DNA from: Acidobacteriota bacterium
Lineage (GTDB): Bacteria > Acidobacteriota > Terriglobia > Terriglobales > Acidobacteriaceae
DNA: 51,865 nucleotides
NCBI GenBank assembly: GCA_013285705.1
Contig: JABDHA010000023.1
Coordinates: 1 to 51,865 of the forward strand
Direction of reading: 5' to 3'
A program made the position numbers and the translations under genes. Below the pieces are notes generated by a model that saw nothing but the letters and a program-made list of their open reading frames with translations, made no database searches and had not been told where the DNA came from. The number at the start of each line of letters is the position of its first letter. The stretch's first letter is position 1. Of the stretch, positions 8,957 to 17,305 are shown piece by piece.

Positions 8957-9646
8957 ATGACCGACGGACGCCGCTCTGTACGATACGATGCTGCCCTGGC
9001 CTGCCGCGAATTGGCCGCAGCCGATCCAAAACTTGGCCTGTTGATCGAACGCGCCGGGCCTTACACGGTGAAGCTCAAGAGCCAGCACTCGCCGTTCGAG
9101 GCGCTGCTGGAATCGATTATTTACCAGCAGCTCCATGGAAAGGCTGCCGCCGCGATTTTAAAGCGCCTGTTGGCGCTCTTTGGGGACTATCATCCCACTC
9201 CGGAGCATGTGCTGGGTGCGAGCGATGACATGCTGCGGTCGGTGGGCTTGTCGGGAAGTAAGGCAAAGGCGCTGCGCGATCTCGCGGCCAAAACCATCGA
9301 CGGAACGGTGCCTACGCTGGCTGCGATTCGGCGGATGCCGGATGACGAGATTCTCGACAGGTTGACGCAGGTACGGGGCATTGGTCCGTGGACGGTGGAG
9401 ATGCTGCTGATGTTCCGCCTAGGCAGGCCGGATGTGTTTCCGGTGACGGACTACGGCGTGCGCAAGGGCTTTTCCCTCACCTTCAAAAAGTTGCCAACGA
9501 ATAAGCCGTTCGACGCCGAAATGCTGGCGACTCCGGCGGAGATGCTGCGGCGTGGCCAACGCTGGAAGCCATGGCGATCGGTGGCGAGCTGGTATATGTG
9601 GCGCGCCTGCGATCTGGCGGGAAAGCCTTCGCCTCCGCCGAAGTAA
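8957..9646 (+). CDS. DNA-3-methyladenine glycosylase II (AlkA-like, HhH-GPD)
   Basis: A 229-residue HhH-GPD superfamily glycosylase that removes alkylated purines from DNA at the start of base-excision repair. The helix-hairpin-helix is LTQVRGIGPWTVEM (about residues 136-149), and the catalytic Asp is in FPVTDYGVRKG (Asp165). SIIYQQLHGKAA matches the first conserved helix of the family. It lacks the N-terminal Ada-like domain of longer AlkA proteins, as is usual for the short bacterial form. It stands alone on the plus strand. Confidence 0.88.
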   Translation: MTDGRRSVRYDAALACRELAAADPKLGLLIERAGPYTVKLKSQHSPFEALLESIIYQQLHGKAAAAILKRLLALFGDYHPTPEHVLGASDDMLRSVGLSGSKAKALRDLAAKTIDGTVPTLAAIRRMPDDEILDRLTQVRGIGPWTVEMLLMFRLGRPDVFPVTDYGVRKGFSLTFKKLPTNKPFDAEMLATPAEMLRRGQRWKPWRSVASWYMWRACDLAGKPSPPPK

Positions 9647-9648
9647 AC

Positions 9649-9798
9649 CTACTCTGTGGCGGGCTGCTGCAACGGTGTTGAAACCGGCGTGACGTCGTGC
9701 ACGAGCACATCGGCGAACTTTGCCCATCCATGCGGATGATAGAGCTGACTGAGCAGCAGCGTGTACACAACTCCGACAACGACGATATACACGGCAGT
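9649..9798 (-). pseudogene. Remnant of a Pr6Pr-type membrane protein gene
   Basis: Read on the minus strand, this 150-bp stretch gives 49 codons and a TAG. The peptide includes TAVYIVVVGVVYTLLLSQLY, HPHGWAKFADVL and VHDVTPV. That is the central part of the Pr6Pr / FAR-17a-AIG1-like membrane family (pattern: TM helix, 'hP.G....aD.llH.v.P'). It lacks the family's N-terminal helices and the last helices after VHDVTPV, where an unrelated tail (STPLQQPATE) leads to the stop. No start codon or RBS gives an intact gene, and a family B repeat lies further upstream. I read it as a decayed internal fragment. Confidence 0.45.
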
Positions 9799-10008
9799 GG
9801 AGGGGGAACCCGGCGGCCTACTACGCGTCGGCGTTGGAGCCGCATCATCTGCGCGATTTCCGCCTGGAAGGATTTGATGGCAACGCGGCGCATGCGTCCG
9901 CGCAAGATGTTGTGCTGGACGACGTCGAATCGGGCTGAAAAGCTTTTCTTGTCAGCGTGGGCAGCGGCTTCACCGGATGCGGGAATCAACGCTCGCGAGG
10001 AAAAGCCG

Positions 10009-10073
10009 ACCTCAGCGGCTGAGCTGCAGTGCTTTTTCGCGACTTTTCTGCGAGGGCTGAAGCCCTCGCCTGC
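10009..10073 (+). repeat. Dispersed 65-bp repeat, family B, copy 2
   Basis: This copy shares acctcagcggctga at its left end and the gacttttctgcgag / gctgaagccctcgcct right half with the copy at 7511-7575; the middle differs. It lies just beyond the 3' end of parB. Confidence 0.7.
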
Positions 10074-10112
10074 CCATCCAGTGGTGCAATCGAATCTTTA
10101 TACAGAAGCTAG

Positions 10113-11033
10113 CTAGTTGTTGAGCATTTCGAGCAGGGTGTCGAAATCTTCCAGTCGCGAATACTCGATAATGACGCGTCCGCGCCCGTTTTTGTCTTCG
10201 ATGCGGACCTTGAGTCCGAGCGAGCGCTGGAGGCGATCTTGCGCTTCGCGCACGTTCGGGTCGAGTGGCTTTTCCTTCGCCTTATCTTCGCTGTTGAGTT
10301 TCTTCTCCGGATTGATAAGGCCCTGGACGTAGCTCTCCGTCTGCCGCACGGACATGGAAAGAGCCGTGACTTTTTGGGCGGCTTTCAGGATTGTTTCCGG
10401 GTTTTCGAGGGGCAGAAGCGCTCGGGCGTGCCCAAAGGTCAGGTCCCCGGTTTCCACTTTGCTCTGCACTTCTGAGGGAAGGCGGAGCAGACGCAGGAAG
10501 TTTGAAACAGATGCGCGGTCTTTGCCAGTGCGCTGCGCCATCTGCTCCTGCGTGAGCTTGAATTCGCGGCCCAGACGCTCAAAGGCGCGGGCCTGCTCCA
10601 TGGGGTTCAGGTCGGCGCGTTGCAGGTTTTCGACGATGGTCATTTCCATCGCCTGCTCGTCGGAGACCTGGCGGATGATGGCCGGGACCGTCTCTTTGCC
10701 TGCTTTTTGCGAAGCGAGCCAGCGGCGCTCTCCAGCGATCAGCTGAAAGCGGCCGTTGGGCAACGGGCGCACGACGATGGGCTGAACGACACCGGTGGAG
10801 GCAATGGAGTTGGCAAGTTCTGTGAGCTGTTGCTCGTCGACACGGGTGCGCGTCTGGTAGGGATTGCGGTCGATTTCGCCGACAGGGATTTCGTGCGGCT
10901 TGCCGGTGACTTCGGGTGCCGGTGGTTTCGGTGCTTCGGCAGGAACGGCGACCGTTGCCTGCACTCGCGGCAGGAGCGATTCCAGTCCTTTTCCCAAGGC
11001 GCGTCGTTTCGGAGTTTCAGTCGCAATGCTCAT
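10113..11033 (-). CDS. parB: Chromosome-partitioning protein ParB
   Basis: A 306-residue ParB/Spo0J protein. The N-terminal CTPase/partition domain contains IPVGEIDRNPYQTRTRVDEQ, VVQPIVVRPLPNGRFQLIAG and the ERRW box followed by VPAIIRQVSDEQAMEMTIVENLQR. The central helix-turn-helix (EQMAQRTGKDRASVSNFLRLL) recognises parS, and the C-terminal ~40 residues form the dimerisation domain. A proline/alanine-rich linker near residues 25-45 follows the ParA-contacting N-terminus (RALGKGLESLLPR). ParB loads at parS, spreads as a CTP-dependent clamp and stimulates ParA ATPase. It starts 23 bases after parA, and two perfect parS sites lie about 1.07 kb upstream. Confidence 0.97.
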   Translation of the reverse strand: MSIATETPKRRALGKGLESLLPRVQATVAVPAEAPKPPAPEVTGKPHEIPVGEIDRNPYQTRTRVDEQQLTELANSIASTGVVQPIVVRPLPNGRFQLIAGERRWLASQKAGKETVPAIIRQVSDEQAMEMTIVENLQRADLNPMEQARAFERLGREFKLTQEQMAQRTGKDRASVSNFLRLLRLPSEVQSKVETGDLTFGHARALLPLENPETILKAAQKVTALSMSVRQTESYVQGLINPEKKLNSEDKAKEKPLDPNVREAQDRLQRSLGLKVRIEDKNGRGRVIIEYSRLEDFDTLLEMLNN

Positions 11034-11056
11034 AGATCGTCCTTACTTTTTCGTTC

Positions 11057-11902
11057 TCAGGCGTACGGCCAGAATCGTATGTCGGTTTTCTTGCGCTTCC
11101 CTGCCTGTGCTTTTCGTTCTTTCGCTTTTGGGCTTTCGACGTTATTGCGCTTAAGGAGCTCGTCGGCCAGCTCCATGTAGCTTTCGGCTCCGCGCGATTT
11201 TGGATCGTAGAGAATGACAGGTTTGCCGTAACTCGGGGCTTCGGCGAGGCGGACATTTCTGGGAATGGCCGTCTTCAATAGCTTGTCCTTAAAAAACTCG
11301 CGCAGATTTTCCGTCACCTGCTGCGCGAGATTGGTGCGGTCGTCATACATGGTCAGGAGCACGCCTTCAATTTCGAGCTTTGGGTTGAAGCTTTCGCGGA
11401 CACGGTCGAGGGTATGCATCAGTTCGCTAATGCCTTCGAGGGCGAAGTACTCGGCCTGCATGGGGACGAGCAGCTTATCGGCGGCGACCAGGGCATTCAA
11501 GGTAAGCAGATCGAGGGCCGGGGGACAGTCGAGGACGATGTAGTCGTATTTTTCGCGCTCGGTTGCCAGAGCTTCCTTGAGTCTGTGCGCCCGGTTCTCC
11601 TGCTGGATCAGCTCGACATTGGCGCCAATGAGGTTTTTATTCGACGGAATGAGCTTGAGGGTATCGATTTCTGTCGAGAGAAGAGCGGCTTCGATCGTCG
11701 ATTCGCCCAGGAGAATGTCGTAGGTGGACTTGCGTTCATCGTCTCGGGGGAAGCCGTAGCCTCCGGTGGAGTTTGCCTGGGGATCGCAATCGATGAGGAG
11801 GCAGTTCAGGCCTTCGAGAGCAAATGCAGCTGCGAGATTGATGGCGGTGGTGGTTTTACCGACTCCGCCCTTTTGATTGACTACGGCCAGAACCTTACTC
11901 AT
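11057..11902 (-). CDS. parA: Chromosome-partitioning ATPase ParA/Soj
   Basis: A 281-residue ParA/MinD-family ATPase. The deviant Walker A motif KGGVGKTT spans residues 11-18, preceded by [21 protein letters not shown] is the A' motif, and [17 protein letters not shown] is Walker B. It binds DNA non-specifically as an ATP dimer and moves ParB-parS complexes. The C-terminus is longer than usual and basic ([21 protein letters not shown]). It is co-transcribed with parB and preceded by a 276-bp spacer that carries two parS sites, giving the rsmG-parA-parB order common near chromosome origins. Confidence 0.97.
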   Translation of the reverse strand: MSKVLAVVNQKGGVGKTTTAINLAAAFALEGLNCLLIDCDPQANSTGGYGFPRDDERKSTYDILLGESTIEAALLSTEIDTLKLIPSNKNLIGANVELIQQENRAHRLKEALATEREKYDYIVLDCPPALDLLTLNALVAADKLLVPMQAEYFALEGISELMHTLDRVRESFNPKLEIEGVLLTMYDDRTNLAQQVTENLREFFKDKLLKTAIPRNVRLAEAPSYGKPVILYDPKSRGAESYMELADELLKRNNVESPKAKERKAQAGKRKKTDIRFWPYA

Positions 11903-12100
11903 AACGATAGGAAAAGACTAAAGATCGCAGAGCAGGAATTCAATCGGAGTGGGCTGTGCAGAACTAGTCCGAAACTGTGGAAGACTTTTGTTGGGCTTTC
12001 CAGCGAGGCGTATAACTGCTTAACATGCATGGGGATAGACGGTCGGAAGACAAATATTTTGTGCAAGGTGACGAAATCGATTCCGTGGAAAACTTTCCGA

Positions 12101-12116
12101 TGTTCCACGTGGAACA
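12101..12116. promoter_or_regulatory. parS centromere site 1
   Basis: TGTTCCACGTGGAACA is a perfect 16-bp palindrome and fits the chromosomal parS consensus TGTTnCACGTGnAACA bound by ParB. It lies between rsmG and parA. Confidence 0.93.
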
Positions 12117-12146
12117 TGCGCAAATGAGAGAGAACAATATGTTCGT

Positions 12147-12162
12147 TGTTCCACGTGGAACA
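12147..12162. promoter_or_regulatory. parS centromere site 2
   Basis: A second identical TGTTCCACGTGGAACA palindrome, 46 bp from the first start to start, 17 bases beyond the 3' end of rsmG. Two identical sites this close make chance very unlikely. Confidence 0.93.
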
Positions 12163-12178
12163 TGGAGGTTTTTATGAC

Positions 12179-12793
12179 CTAGGCTCGGCGACCAATGAGG
12201 AGGGTTCGTTGATCGGAGTTCGGGATGGGAAGCGGCGCGGCCCAGATGATCTGATCGAATTCGGCCGCGAGCGACGGGGTTGAATCCCTTGTCACAAAAA
12301 GAATGAAATGACCCTCGGGAGCGATTTTGGGCTCGGCTGCGCGGCAGGCCTCCGGCATTTTATCGACGGCGCGGAGGGCTACTGCGGCAAATTTTTGGTT
12401 CAGTGCTTCCACTCTTCCATTGAAAACGTACACGTTTGGCAAGTTGAGTGTACGGACAACTTCCCGAAGAAAGGCCGCCTTCTTGGACTGCGATTCTCCC
12501 AGCGTTACCTGGATCTCCGGTTGGCAAATGGCAAAGGGAATGCCCGGGAAGCCGCCTCCGGAGCCAAAGTCGAGCAGGGTTCCGATTCCTGAGGGAAGTT
12601 GTTGGGCGGCGAAGATGCATTCGAGGAAGTGACGCTCGAGAATGCCGTCAGGCTCCCGGATGGCCGTGAGATTCAGTCTGGCGTTCCATTTGAGCAGCAA
12701 TTCGAGGTAGATTTCAAAATGCCTGGCCGCGTCGGGAGTCAGGGGTTGAAGTCCGGCTTTCTCGACAGCGGCTTCGATGCTAGCTGCCGTCAT
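12179..12793 (-). CDS. rsmG: 16S rRNA (guanine-N7) methyltransferase G
   Basis: RsmG (GidB) methylates N7 of G527 in 16S rRNA (E. coli numbering). The 204 residues counted from ATG 12793 are normal for the family. The SAM-binding motif is LLDFGSGGGFPGIPFA, followed by LGESQSKKAAFLREV and the conserved VALRAVDK. The start at 12793 is chosen over an in-frame upstream start near 12907 because the extra residues are not family-like and because 12793 gives an ATGA overlap with the upstream GATase gene. Loss of RsmG is known in other bacteria to give low-level streptomycin resistance. It sits upstream of parAB as in many genomes; mnmG is not in the window. Confidence 0.95.
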   Translation of the reverse strand: MTAASIEAAVEKAGLQPLTPDAARHFEIYLELLLKWNARLNLTAIREPDGILERHFLECIFAAQQLPSGIGTLLDFGSGGGFPGIPFAICQPEIQVTLGESQSKKAAFLREVVRTLNLPNVYVFNGRVEALNQKFAAVALRAVDKMPEACRAAEPKIAPEGHFILFVTRDSTPSLAAEFDQIIWAAPLPIPNSDQRTLLIGRRA

Positions 12794-13527
12794 CGGGCGA
12801 TGGACTCCCGTATTTCGCGAGGCTTCCAGGTACGCACGGCATTCACGAAGTCGGCAAAGATGGTTTTCGAGGCAGGAGCTGTCTCGAATGTGCGCTCGGG
12901 ATGCCACTGGACGCCGAGAACGAAGTGCTCGCCACGCTGTTCGATGGCTTCTACGGTGCCATCGGGGGCGGTTGCGATCACTTCCAGACCATCCCCCGGC
13001 CTGTTGATGGCCTGATGATGGCTGCTATTGACTGTGACGGAGCCCTGAAAATCGCCTAACCTCTGGCTTGAGGAGCTTATTTCGACGGGATGGGCCTCGA
13101 TAATTTCGCGGCCTGCCTTGTGATTGATGGGCGTAGACAAATCCTGTGTCAACGTACCACCCTTCCAGACGTTGAGCGACTGGGTTCCGTAACAGACACA
13201 AAGCAAAGGCTTATGCAGGTTGAAGGCATCCTGCAGGAGCAATTCGTCGACTGCCTCCCGGGCTGCATCTGCTGGGGCGCATTGCGGAATCGGCTCTTCC
13301 CCGTATTTTTGCGGATTTACATCCGCGGGGCTGCCGGGCAGCAAAACTCCGGAGCAAGAGGCGACTAATCTGGCTACGGTCGCGGGCGATTCGGTGAGAG
13401 GGATAGGCACGGCTATGGCGCCGCAGGCTTCTACGGCCCGGGCATATTGCGGCCAACTGCGCTGGTTATATTCCGATTCTGTGGAGTTTGGCTCGGGGAT
13501 GGCGATGCGTGGTGCCTGGTCAGTCAT
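12790..13527 (-). CDS. Gamma-glutamyl-gamma-aminobutyrate hydrolase-like class I amidotransferase (peptidase C26)
   Basis: A 245-residue class I glutamine amidotransferase-fold hydrolase of the PuuD type. The nucleophile is Cys112 in LLCVCYGTQSLN; His and Glu are in GVQWHPERTFE, completing the triad. SSHHQAINRPGDGLEV matches the substrate-side loop of PuuD-like enzymes. The first Gly of the usual G-x-C-x-G elbow is replaced by Cys110. Family members split gamma-glutamyl amides such as gamma-Glu-GABA, but no polyamine-catabolism genes are nearby, so the substrate is open. It overlaps plsC and rsmG by ATGA at both ends, an unusual place for this family. Confidence 0.85.
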   Translation of the reverse strand: MTDQAPRIAIPEPNSTESEYNQRSWPQYARAVEACGAIAVPIPLTESPATVARLVASCSGVLLPGSPADVNPQKYGEEPIPQCAPADAAREAVDELLLQDAFNLHKPLLCVCYGTQSLNVWKGGTLTQDLSTPINHKAGREIIEAHPVEISSSSQRLGDFQGSVTVNSSHHQAINRPGDGLEVIATAPDGTVEAIEQRGEHFVLGVQWHPERTFETAPASKTIFADFVNAVRTWKPREIRESIAR

Positions 13528-14348
13528 ACGGCGTTCTCGGGAATTTCGGTGATAGCTTCGAGCGAAGGATGTGCAGGCGCCTGAAGGTAAGAATGTGTGT
13601 AGTACAGGCGGCAGATTTCATCGCTGAGGCGATTGGTGAGTTCTTCGACCTGGCGCATGGTGTAGGCGGTTGTTTCAATCGGCTCACCGACAGCGAGCGT
13701 AACGGGGACCGGGTAAAACTGGCCGGTATGGATCGGCAGCAATTCATGCGTACCGATGATCGCCATGGGCACGATCGGGACTTGGGCGCGGATGGCCATA
13801 AAAGCGGGTCCGTTCAGAAAATCATTGGGGTGGCCGGTTTCGGTCCGTCCGCCTTCAGGGAAGATGAAGAGCGGCATGCCGGATTTGAGAGTTTTGACGG
13901 CGCTGCCCAGGCTGGAGATGGACGCGCGCGGGTTGTCTACGTTTACGGGTACTTGTCCGGAACGGCGGAGATGCCAGCCGATAAACGGCAGCTTCCACAG
14001 ATCATGCCGCGCCACGATGCGAAATTGGAAGGGTAGAGAGCTGAAGATCACTGGCGTGTCCATATAGGACAGGTGATTGCATGCGTAGACAGCAACCTTA
14101 TGTTTCTGCAGGTTTTCTGCGCCCACAATAATGACAGGGCAGCTACTGATGGCGACGGATGCCCGCGCCCACGCTTGGGCTATACGGTGTTGGAGCTTGC
14201 CGTCTTTTTCAAACAGAGATGCCGCCAGAGAGAGGCTGCCGAAGAAGGCCGTTGAAGCAAAGAAGACGGGCGCCTGCACGACAAACGAGAGGATGCGATT
14301 GGACAGGGGCAAGGGATTGGGGCGTGGGCCGAGCGCGCGTCGTGTCAT
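13524..14348 (-). CDS. plsC: 1-acyl-sn-glycerol-3-phosphate acyltransferase (PlsC/LPLAT family)
   Basis: A 274-residue membrane-bound lysophosphatidate acyltransferase that makes phosphatidic acid. A hydrophobic N-terminal segment (ILSFVVQAPVFFASTAFFGS) anchors it. The catalytic H-x4-D box is NHLSYMDTP, and the glycerophosphate-binding block is FPEGGRTETG; MPLFIFPEG and VPIVPMAIIGTHELLP are also conserved. It overlaps folC (stop within 14345-14348) and the GATase gene by ATGA, so the four genes probably share one mRNA. Confidence 0.9.
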   Translation of the reverse strand: MTRRALGPRPNPLPLSNRILSFVVQAPVFFASTAFFGSLSLAASLFEKDGKLQHRIAQAWARASVAISSCPVIIVGAENLQKHKVAVYACNHLSYMDTPVIFSSLPFQFRIVARHDLWKLPFIGWHLRRSGQVPVNVDNPRASISSLGSAVKTLKSGMPLFIFPEGGRTETGHPNDFLNGPAFMAIRAQVPIVPMAIIGTHELLPIHTGQFYPVPVTLAVGEPIETTAYTMRQVEELTNRLSDEICRLYYTHSYLQAPAHPSLEAITEIPENAV

Positions 14349-15670
14349 GGCGTAAGCTCCGCACGCAGTTTGCCGACAAGGTAGACGGAGCCGGTTCCGA
14401 CAATCAGGCCAGTTGCTGGGGTGAGCTTCTGGGCGCGTTCGAGCGCTGCGTGCACGTCATTACATGCTTCGAATGTGGACCCGGTAACTGTAGCTGCAGC
14501 GGTAAGTTCTTCCAGGTTTGCAGAGCGCGGGGAATCGACTGGCGTAAGCAGGACATGGTCGAACAATGGGAAGAGTATCTGCGTGATTTCCTGAATGGCC
14601 TTATCGCGGAGACAGCCGAAGATGAGTGTTTTCGGCTTACGGTCTTCGAGATCGGAAAGAACGGAGCGTAAGGCCCACGCGCCTGCCGGATTGTGACCCA
14701 CATCAAGCAGAATTTCCGCGCCGTTTGCGGCGGTGAACTGTTCCATGCGCCCGGGCCAGCGGGTATTGCGGATGCCTGCCTCGATTGCGGCTGTGTCTAA
14801 TTTGTAACTGTGATTGTTACTTAATTCTATTGCGACTGCAATGGCCAATGCGAGGTTACGCTGCTGATGTTGTCCAGCGAGCGGAGAATCAACCTGGATG
14901 AGTTTCCCTTGTACCTGCAAGGGGTAGCGATTACGGCCGTCTGCTGTCTGCGTGGTGCGCAACGGAATGTACTCGGCTGCGTTGACCCCGCGCACTTCGA
15001 GAGCGGTTGCGACTTCGCCTAAAGCGGAGTTTGCTTCAGGATGTTGCGGCAGCGTGACCATCACGCCATGTTCGCGCAGGATGCCTGCTTTTTCATGCGC
15101 GATGGCGGTGATGGTTGAGCCGAGCCATTCTGTGTGATCGAGAGAGATGTCGGTGATGACGGAGACGAGCGGTTCGACGATGTTGGTTGCGTCCAAACGT
15201 CCGCCCATGCCGACCTCAAGGACGGCGATGTCGACCTTTGCTTCGGCAAAGGCGACGAAGGCGAGTGCAGTCATCGCTTCAAAGAAGCTGGGTGGCGCAG
15301 GCAGCTTGTCTTCATCGACGAGTTTGCGTGCAGCGTCGTCGACTTGAAAGTAGCAGCGCGCAAAATCATCGTCAGTGATATCGCTTGCATCGATCTGGAT
15401 ACGCTCGTTTACGCGCACCAGATGCGGCGAGGTATAAAGCCCTACGCGGTATCCTGCCGCGCGCAGGATCGATGCCAGTGTCGCTGAAGTCGAGCCTTTC
15501 CCGTTGGTGCCCGCGATCAATACCGAGGGGAATTTCTTTTGCGGATCGCCCAGCGCAGAGGCCAGCACGCGCATGTGATCCAGCTCGAACTTGCGCCGCG
15601 GCTGACCTGGAGGCGTGTGCAACTCTCCCGCGAGCGCGAACAGGCTGTCGATGGCCGCCGTGTAGGACAT
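14345..15670 (-). CDS. folC: Bifunctional dihydrofolate synthase / folylpolyglutamate synthase
   Basis: A 441-residue Mur-ligase-fold enzyme that adds glutamate to dihydropteroate and to folates. The ATP P-loop GTNGKGST is at residues 54-61, YTSPHLVRVNERIQI is the folate-site segment, and SVITDISLDHTEWLG and HEKAGILR are family signatures. The C-terminal domain has LDVGHNPAG. It is first in the folC-plsC-GATase-rsmG run. In many bacteria accD lies directly upstream; here accD is 2.2 kb away on the same strand with accessory genes between. Confidence 0.95.
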   Translation of the reverse strand: MSYTAAIDSLFALAGELHTPPGQPRRKFELDHMRVLASALGDPQKKFPSVLIAGTNGKGSTSATLASILRAAGYRVGLYTSPHLVRVNERIQIDASDITDDDFARCYFQVDDAARKLVDEDKLPAPPSFFEAMTALAFVAFAEAKVDIAVLEVGMGGRLDATNIVEPLVSVITDISLDHTEWLGSTITAIAHEKAGILREHGVMVTLPQHPEANSALGEVATALEVRGVNAAEYIPLRTTQTADGRNRYPLQVQGKLIQVDSPLAGQHQQRNLALAIAVAIELSNNHSYKLDTAAIEAGIRNTRWPGRMEQFTAANGAEILLDVGHNPAGAWALRSVLSDLEDRKPKTLIFGCLRDKAIQEITQILFPLFDHVLLTPVDSPRSANLEELTAAATVTGSTFEACNDVHAALERAQKLTPATGLIVGTGSVYLVGKLRAELTP

Positions 15671-15819
15671 AGCTCGATTTTAGTAGATTCTGTGCGGGGC
15701 GGATTGCTTCTTATGGATGCTTCGTTGCTGCATACTGTTTTGCTTGAACCCGGGTATCTTTCGAGGTAGAGTCAAGCGATCTCTGCTGGTATCACTTCCA
15801 ACTGAGATCGAAGACAGAT

Positions 15820-16263
15820 ATGTTCCGCGACACAAAATCGGAAGAGCTTTTGGATGAGCTAGAGACTGATGGTGAAGCATTTTTCAAAAATGGTTTTTGG
15901 AACAATATCATCGATCTTTCACTCACCGTAGCCATAGTTCTGGCTAGCTTAATCGCAACTGGACTGGCAGTAGCCGAGCCAAAGAGCTTTCCTCGATGGC
16001 TGATTCCAACGCTTGCCGCTATTCCTGCCGCGGCTGCTGCCATCCAGAAAATCGCAGGAGTCCGCGAACGCTCCAATTGGTATTTCATGTATGCGGCCCA
16101 GGTGAGGTCGTTGGCGACGAGGATGAAATATGCCTCGTCACCCAATGTGGAAGAAATTGCAAATGAGCGCGCCAACATCGAGATAAAGATGGAAGAGGCA
16201 TGGACGAAGATAGGCGGCTCCGTCGCTTCGAGCACAGGCCATCGCGAAACTATGCGCAAATGA
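15820..16263 (+). CDS. Two-TM protein with SLATT-like layout
   Basis: A 147-residue protein without a signal peptide. A soluble, acidic N-terminal helix (residues 1-22) precedes two membrane helices, about 31-48 (LSLTVAIVLASLIATGLA) and 60-76 (LIPTLAAIPAAAAAIQK), separated by a short loop. A C-terminal helical/coiled region of about 65 residues follows, starting RERSNWYFMYAAQVRSLATRM. Two TM helices with a loop, followed by an Arg/Trp-containing helix, is the arrangement of SLATT domains, predicted pore-type effectors in nucleotide-signalling conflict systems. No cyclase or SLOG gene is beside it, so if the assignment holds this is a stand-alone copy. It interrupts the accD-folC neighbourhood on the opposite strand. 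Assignment by layout only. Confidence 0.5.
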   Translation: MFRDTKSEELLDELETDGEAFFKNGFWNNIIDLSLTVAIVLASLIATGLAVAEPKSFPRWLIPTLAAIPAAAAAIQKIAGVRERSNWYFMYAAQVRSLATRMKYASSPNVEEIANERANIEIKMEEAWTKIGGSVASSTGHRETMRK

Positions 16264-16377
16264 GAAGCGGCGCGTTCAAAAGATGCGTCACCCAGGGCTT
16301 CGTTAGTCTGGCTTATCGGTGCTCTGTGACTTCAGATAATCCATTCTCGCCTATAGCGGCAGTTGTCTTCTGCAAGG

Positions 16378-17262
16378 TCAAACCGGACCGCATGGTGGCT
16401 CCAGACCTGGATACTCGGTCGGCGCGTACCCGACAATCGATTTGAAATCGTTGATCAGGTGCGCCTGATCGAAGTATCCGAGATCTACTGCGAGCTGTGC
16501 CCAATCGGGGCGCTTGCCGGAGTGCATCTGTTCCAGCAGTTCATGCAGGCGATAGCGGCGGATGACCCACTTGGGGCTGGCGCCTACATATTGACTGAAG
16601 AGCCGCTGCAAGGACCGCACGCTGATTCCCGTTCGCGCAGCAAAATCCTCCACGGTCAGAATGTCGCGTTCGCGAAGAATATGAGCGACCAGTTGTCGCG
16701 CCTCATCTACTTTCTTGTCCGGCTTCGGAATGCGGTCCAGGAGAAAGGTATTTGCGGCGGCGGTCATCTCGTCTTCATCTTCTGTGGCAAGGATGGTTTG
16801 TTCGATGGCGCATGCAGCGTCACCGAAAATCTGACGCACGGGGACCGAGCGATTTGCCAGCGAGGATACGGACGAACTCAGAAACGGGAAGAATCCGCCG
16901 GGCGTGAATTTGATCCCGAAGGAGTGCGATTTCCCCTCAAGCAGGCGCGAAAATTTGGTCGTCGATATGCCCCAGGCTCTGGACTCCGGCGCTTCAAAGA
17001 CGACGTGAACATTCGGATGCGGCAAGGTCTCTACCTGGCGAGGCTCGCAGCCGCGCAGGTCCCAGTACACCATCCAATAATGATCGATCCATGAAGCAAG
17101 CTCAGGGGGAGCGCTCCGTCGGGCGTGCCGGAATTTGCCTGCGGGTGGCAGAGGCCGCCGCAATACGCCACGCGGTTGGCCCAAGGCCGGATCGAAGGAC
17201 TCCGCTACTTCCACCGTTGGCACCTGTTCCACCGAGGGTTCCTGTCGCGTTTTTCCAATCAT
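16378..17262 (-). CDS. AraC-family transcriptional regulator
   Basis: A 294-residue regulator. The N-terminal ~180 residues resemble the DUF6597-type sensor seen in many AraC proteins (PPELASWIDHYWMVYWDLRG ... VHVVFE ... GIKFTPGGFFPFL). The C-terminal two-HTH AraC domain starts near residue 185: TVEDFAARTGISVRSLQRLF is the first HTH and WAQLAVDLGYFDQAHLINDF the second. The ATG at 17262 is chosen because AGGGA lies about 9 bases before it; a longer in-frame start at 17391 would overlap the divergent gene. It is divergent from the SRPBCC gene with only 43 bases between the starts, so it probably controls that gene and itself. Confidence 0.85.
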   Translation of the reverse strand: MIGKTRQEPSVEQVPTVEVAESFDPALGQPRGVLRRPLPPAGKFRHARRSAPPELASWIDHYWMVYWDLRGCEPRQVETLPHPNVHVVFEAPESRAWGISTTKFSRLLEGKSHSFGIKFTPGGFFPFLSSSVSSLANRSVPVRQIFGDAACAIEQTILATEDEDEMTAAANTFLLDRIPKPDKKVDEARQLVAHILRERDILTVEDFAARTGISVRSLQRLFSQYVGASPKWVIRRYRLHELLEQMHSGKRPDWAQLAVDLGYFDQAHLINDFKSIVGYAPTEYPGLEPPCGPV

Positions 17263-17305
17263 GGCTCTGGTTCCCTGTTTACATTGTTGTTGAGGAAAAT
17301 GGCGT

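Noticed and set aside
11903..12178. Replication origin in the rsmG-parA spacer
   Set aside because: Only parS sites are clear; TGTGGAAGA-like strings differ from the DnaA box TTATCCACA at two positions and do not cluster.
15820..16263. CBASS-type operon around the SLATT-like gene
   Set aside because: No cyclase, SLOG, E1/E2 or JAB gene is adjacent; neighbours are regulators and backbone genes.
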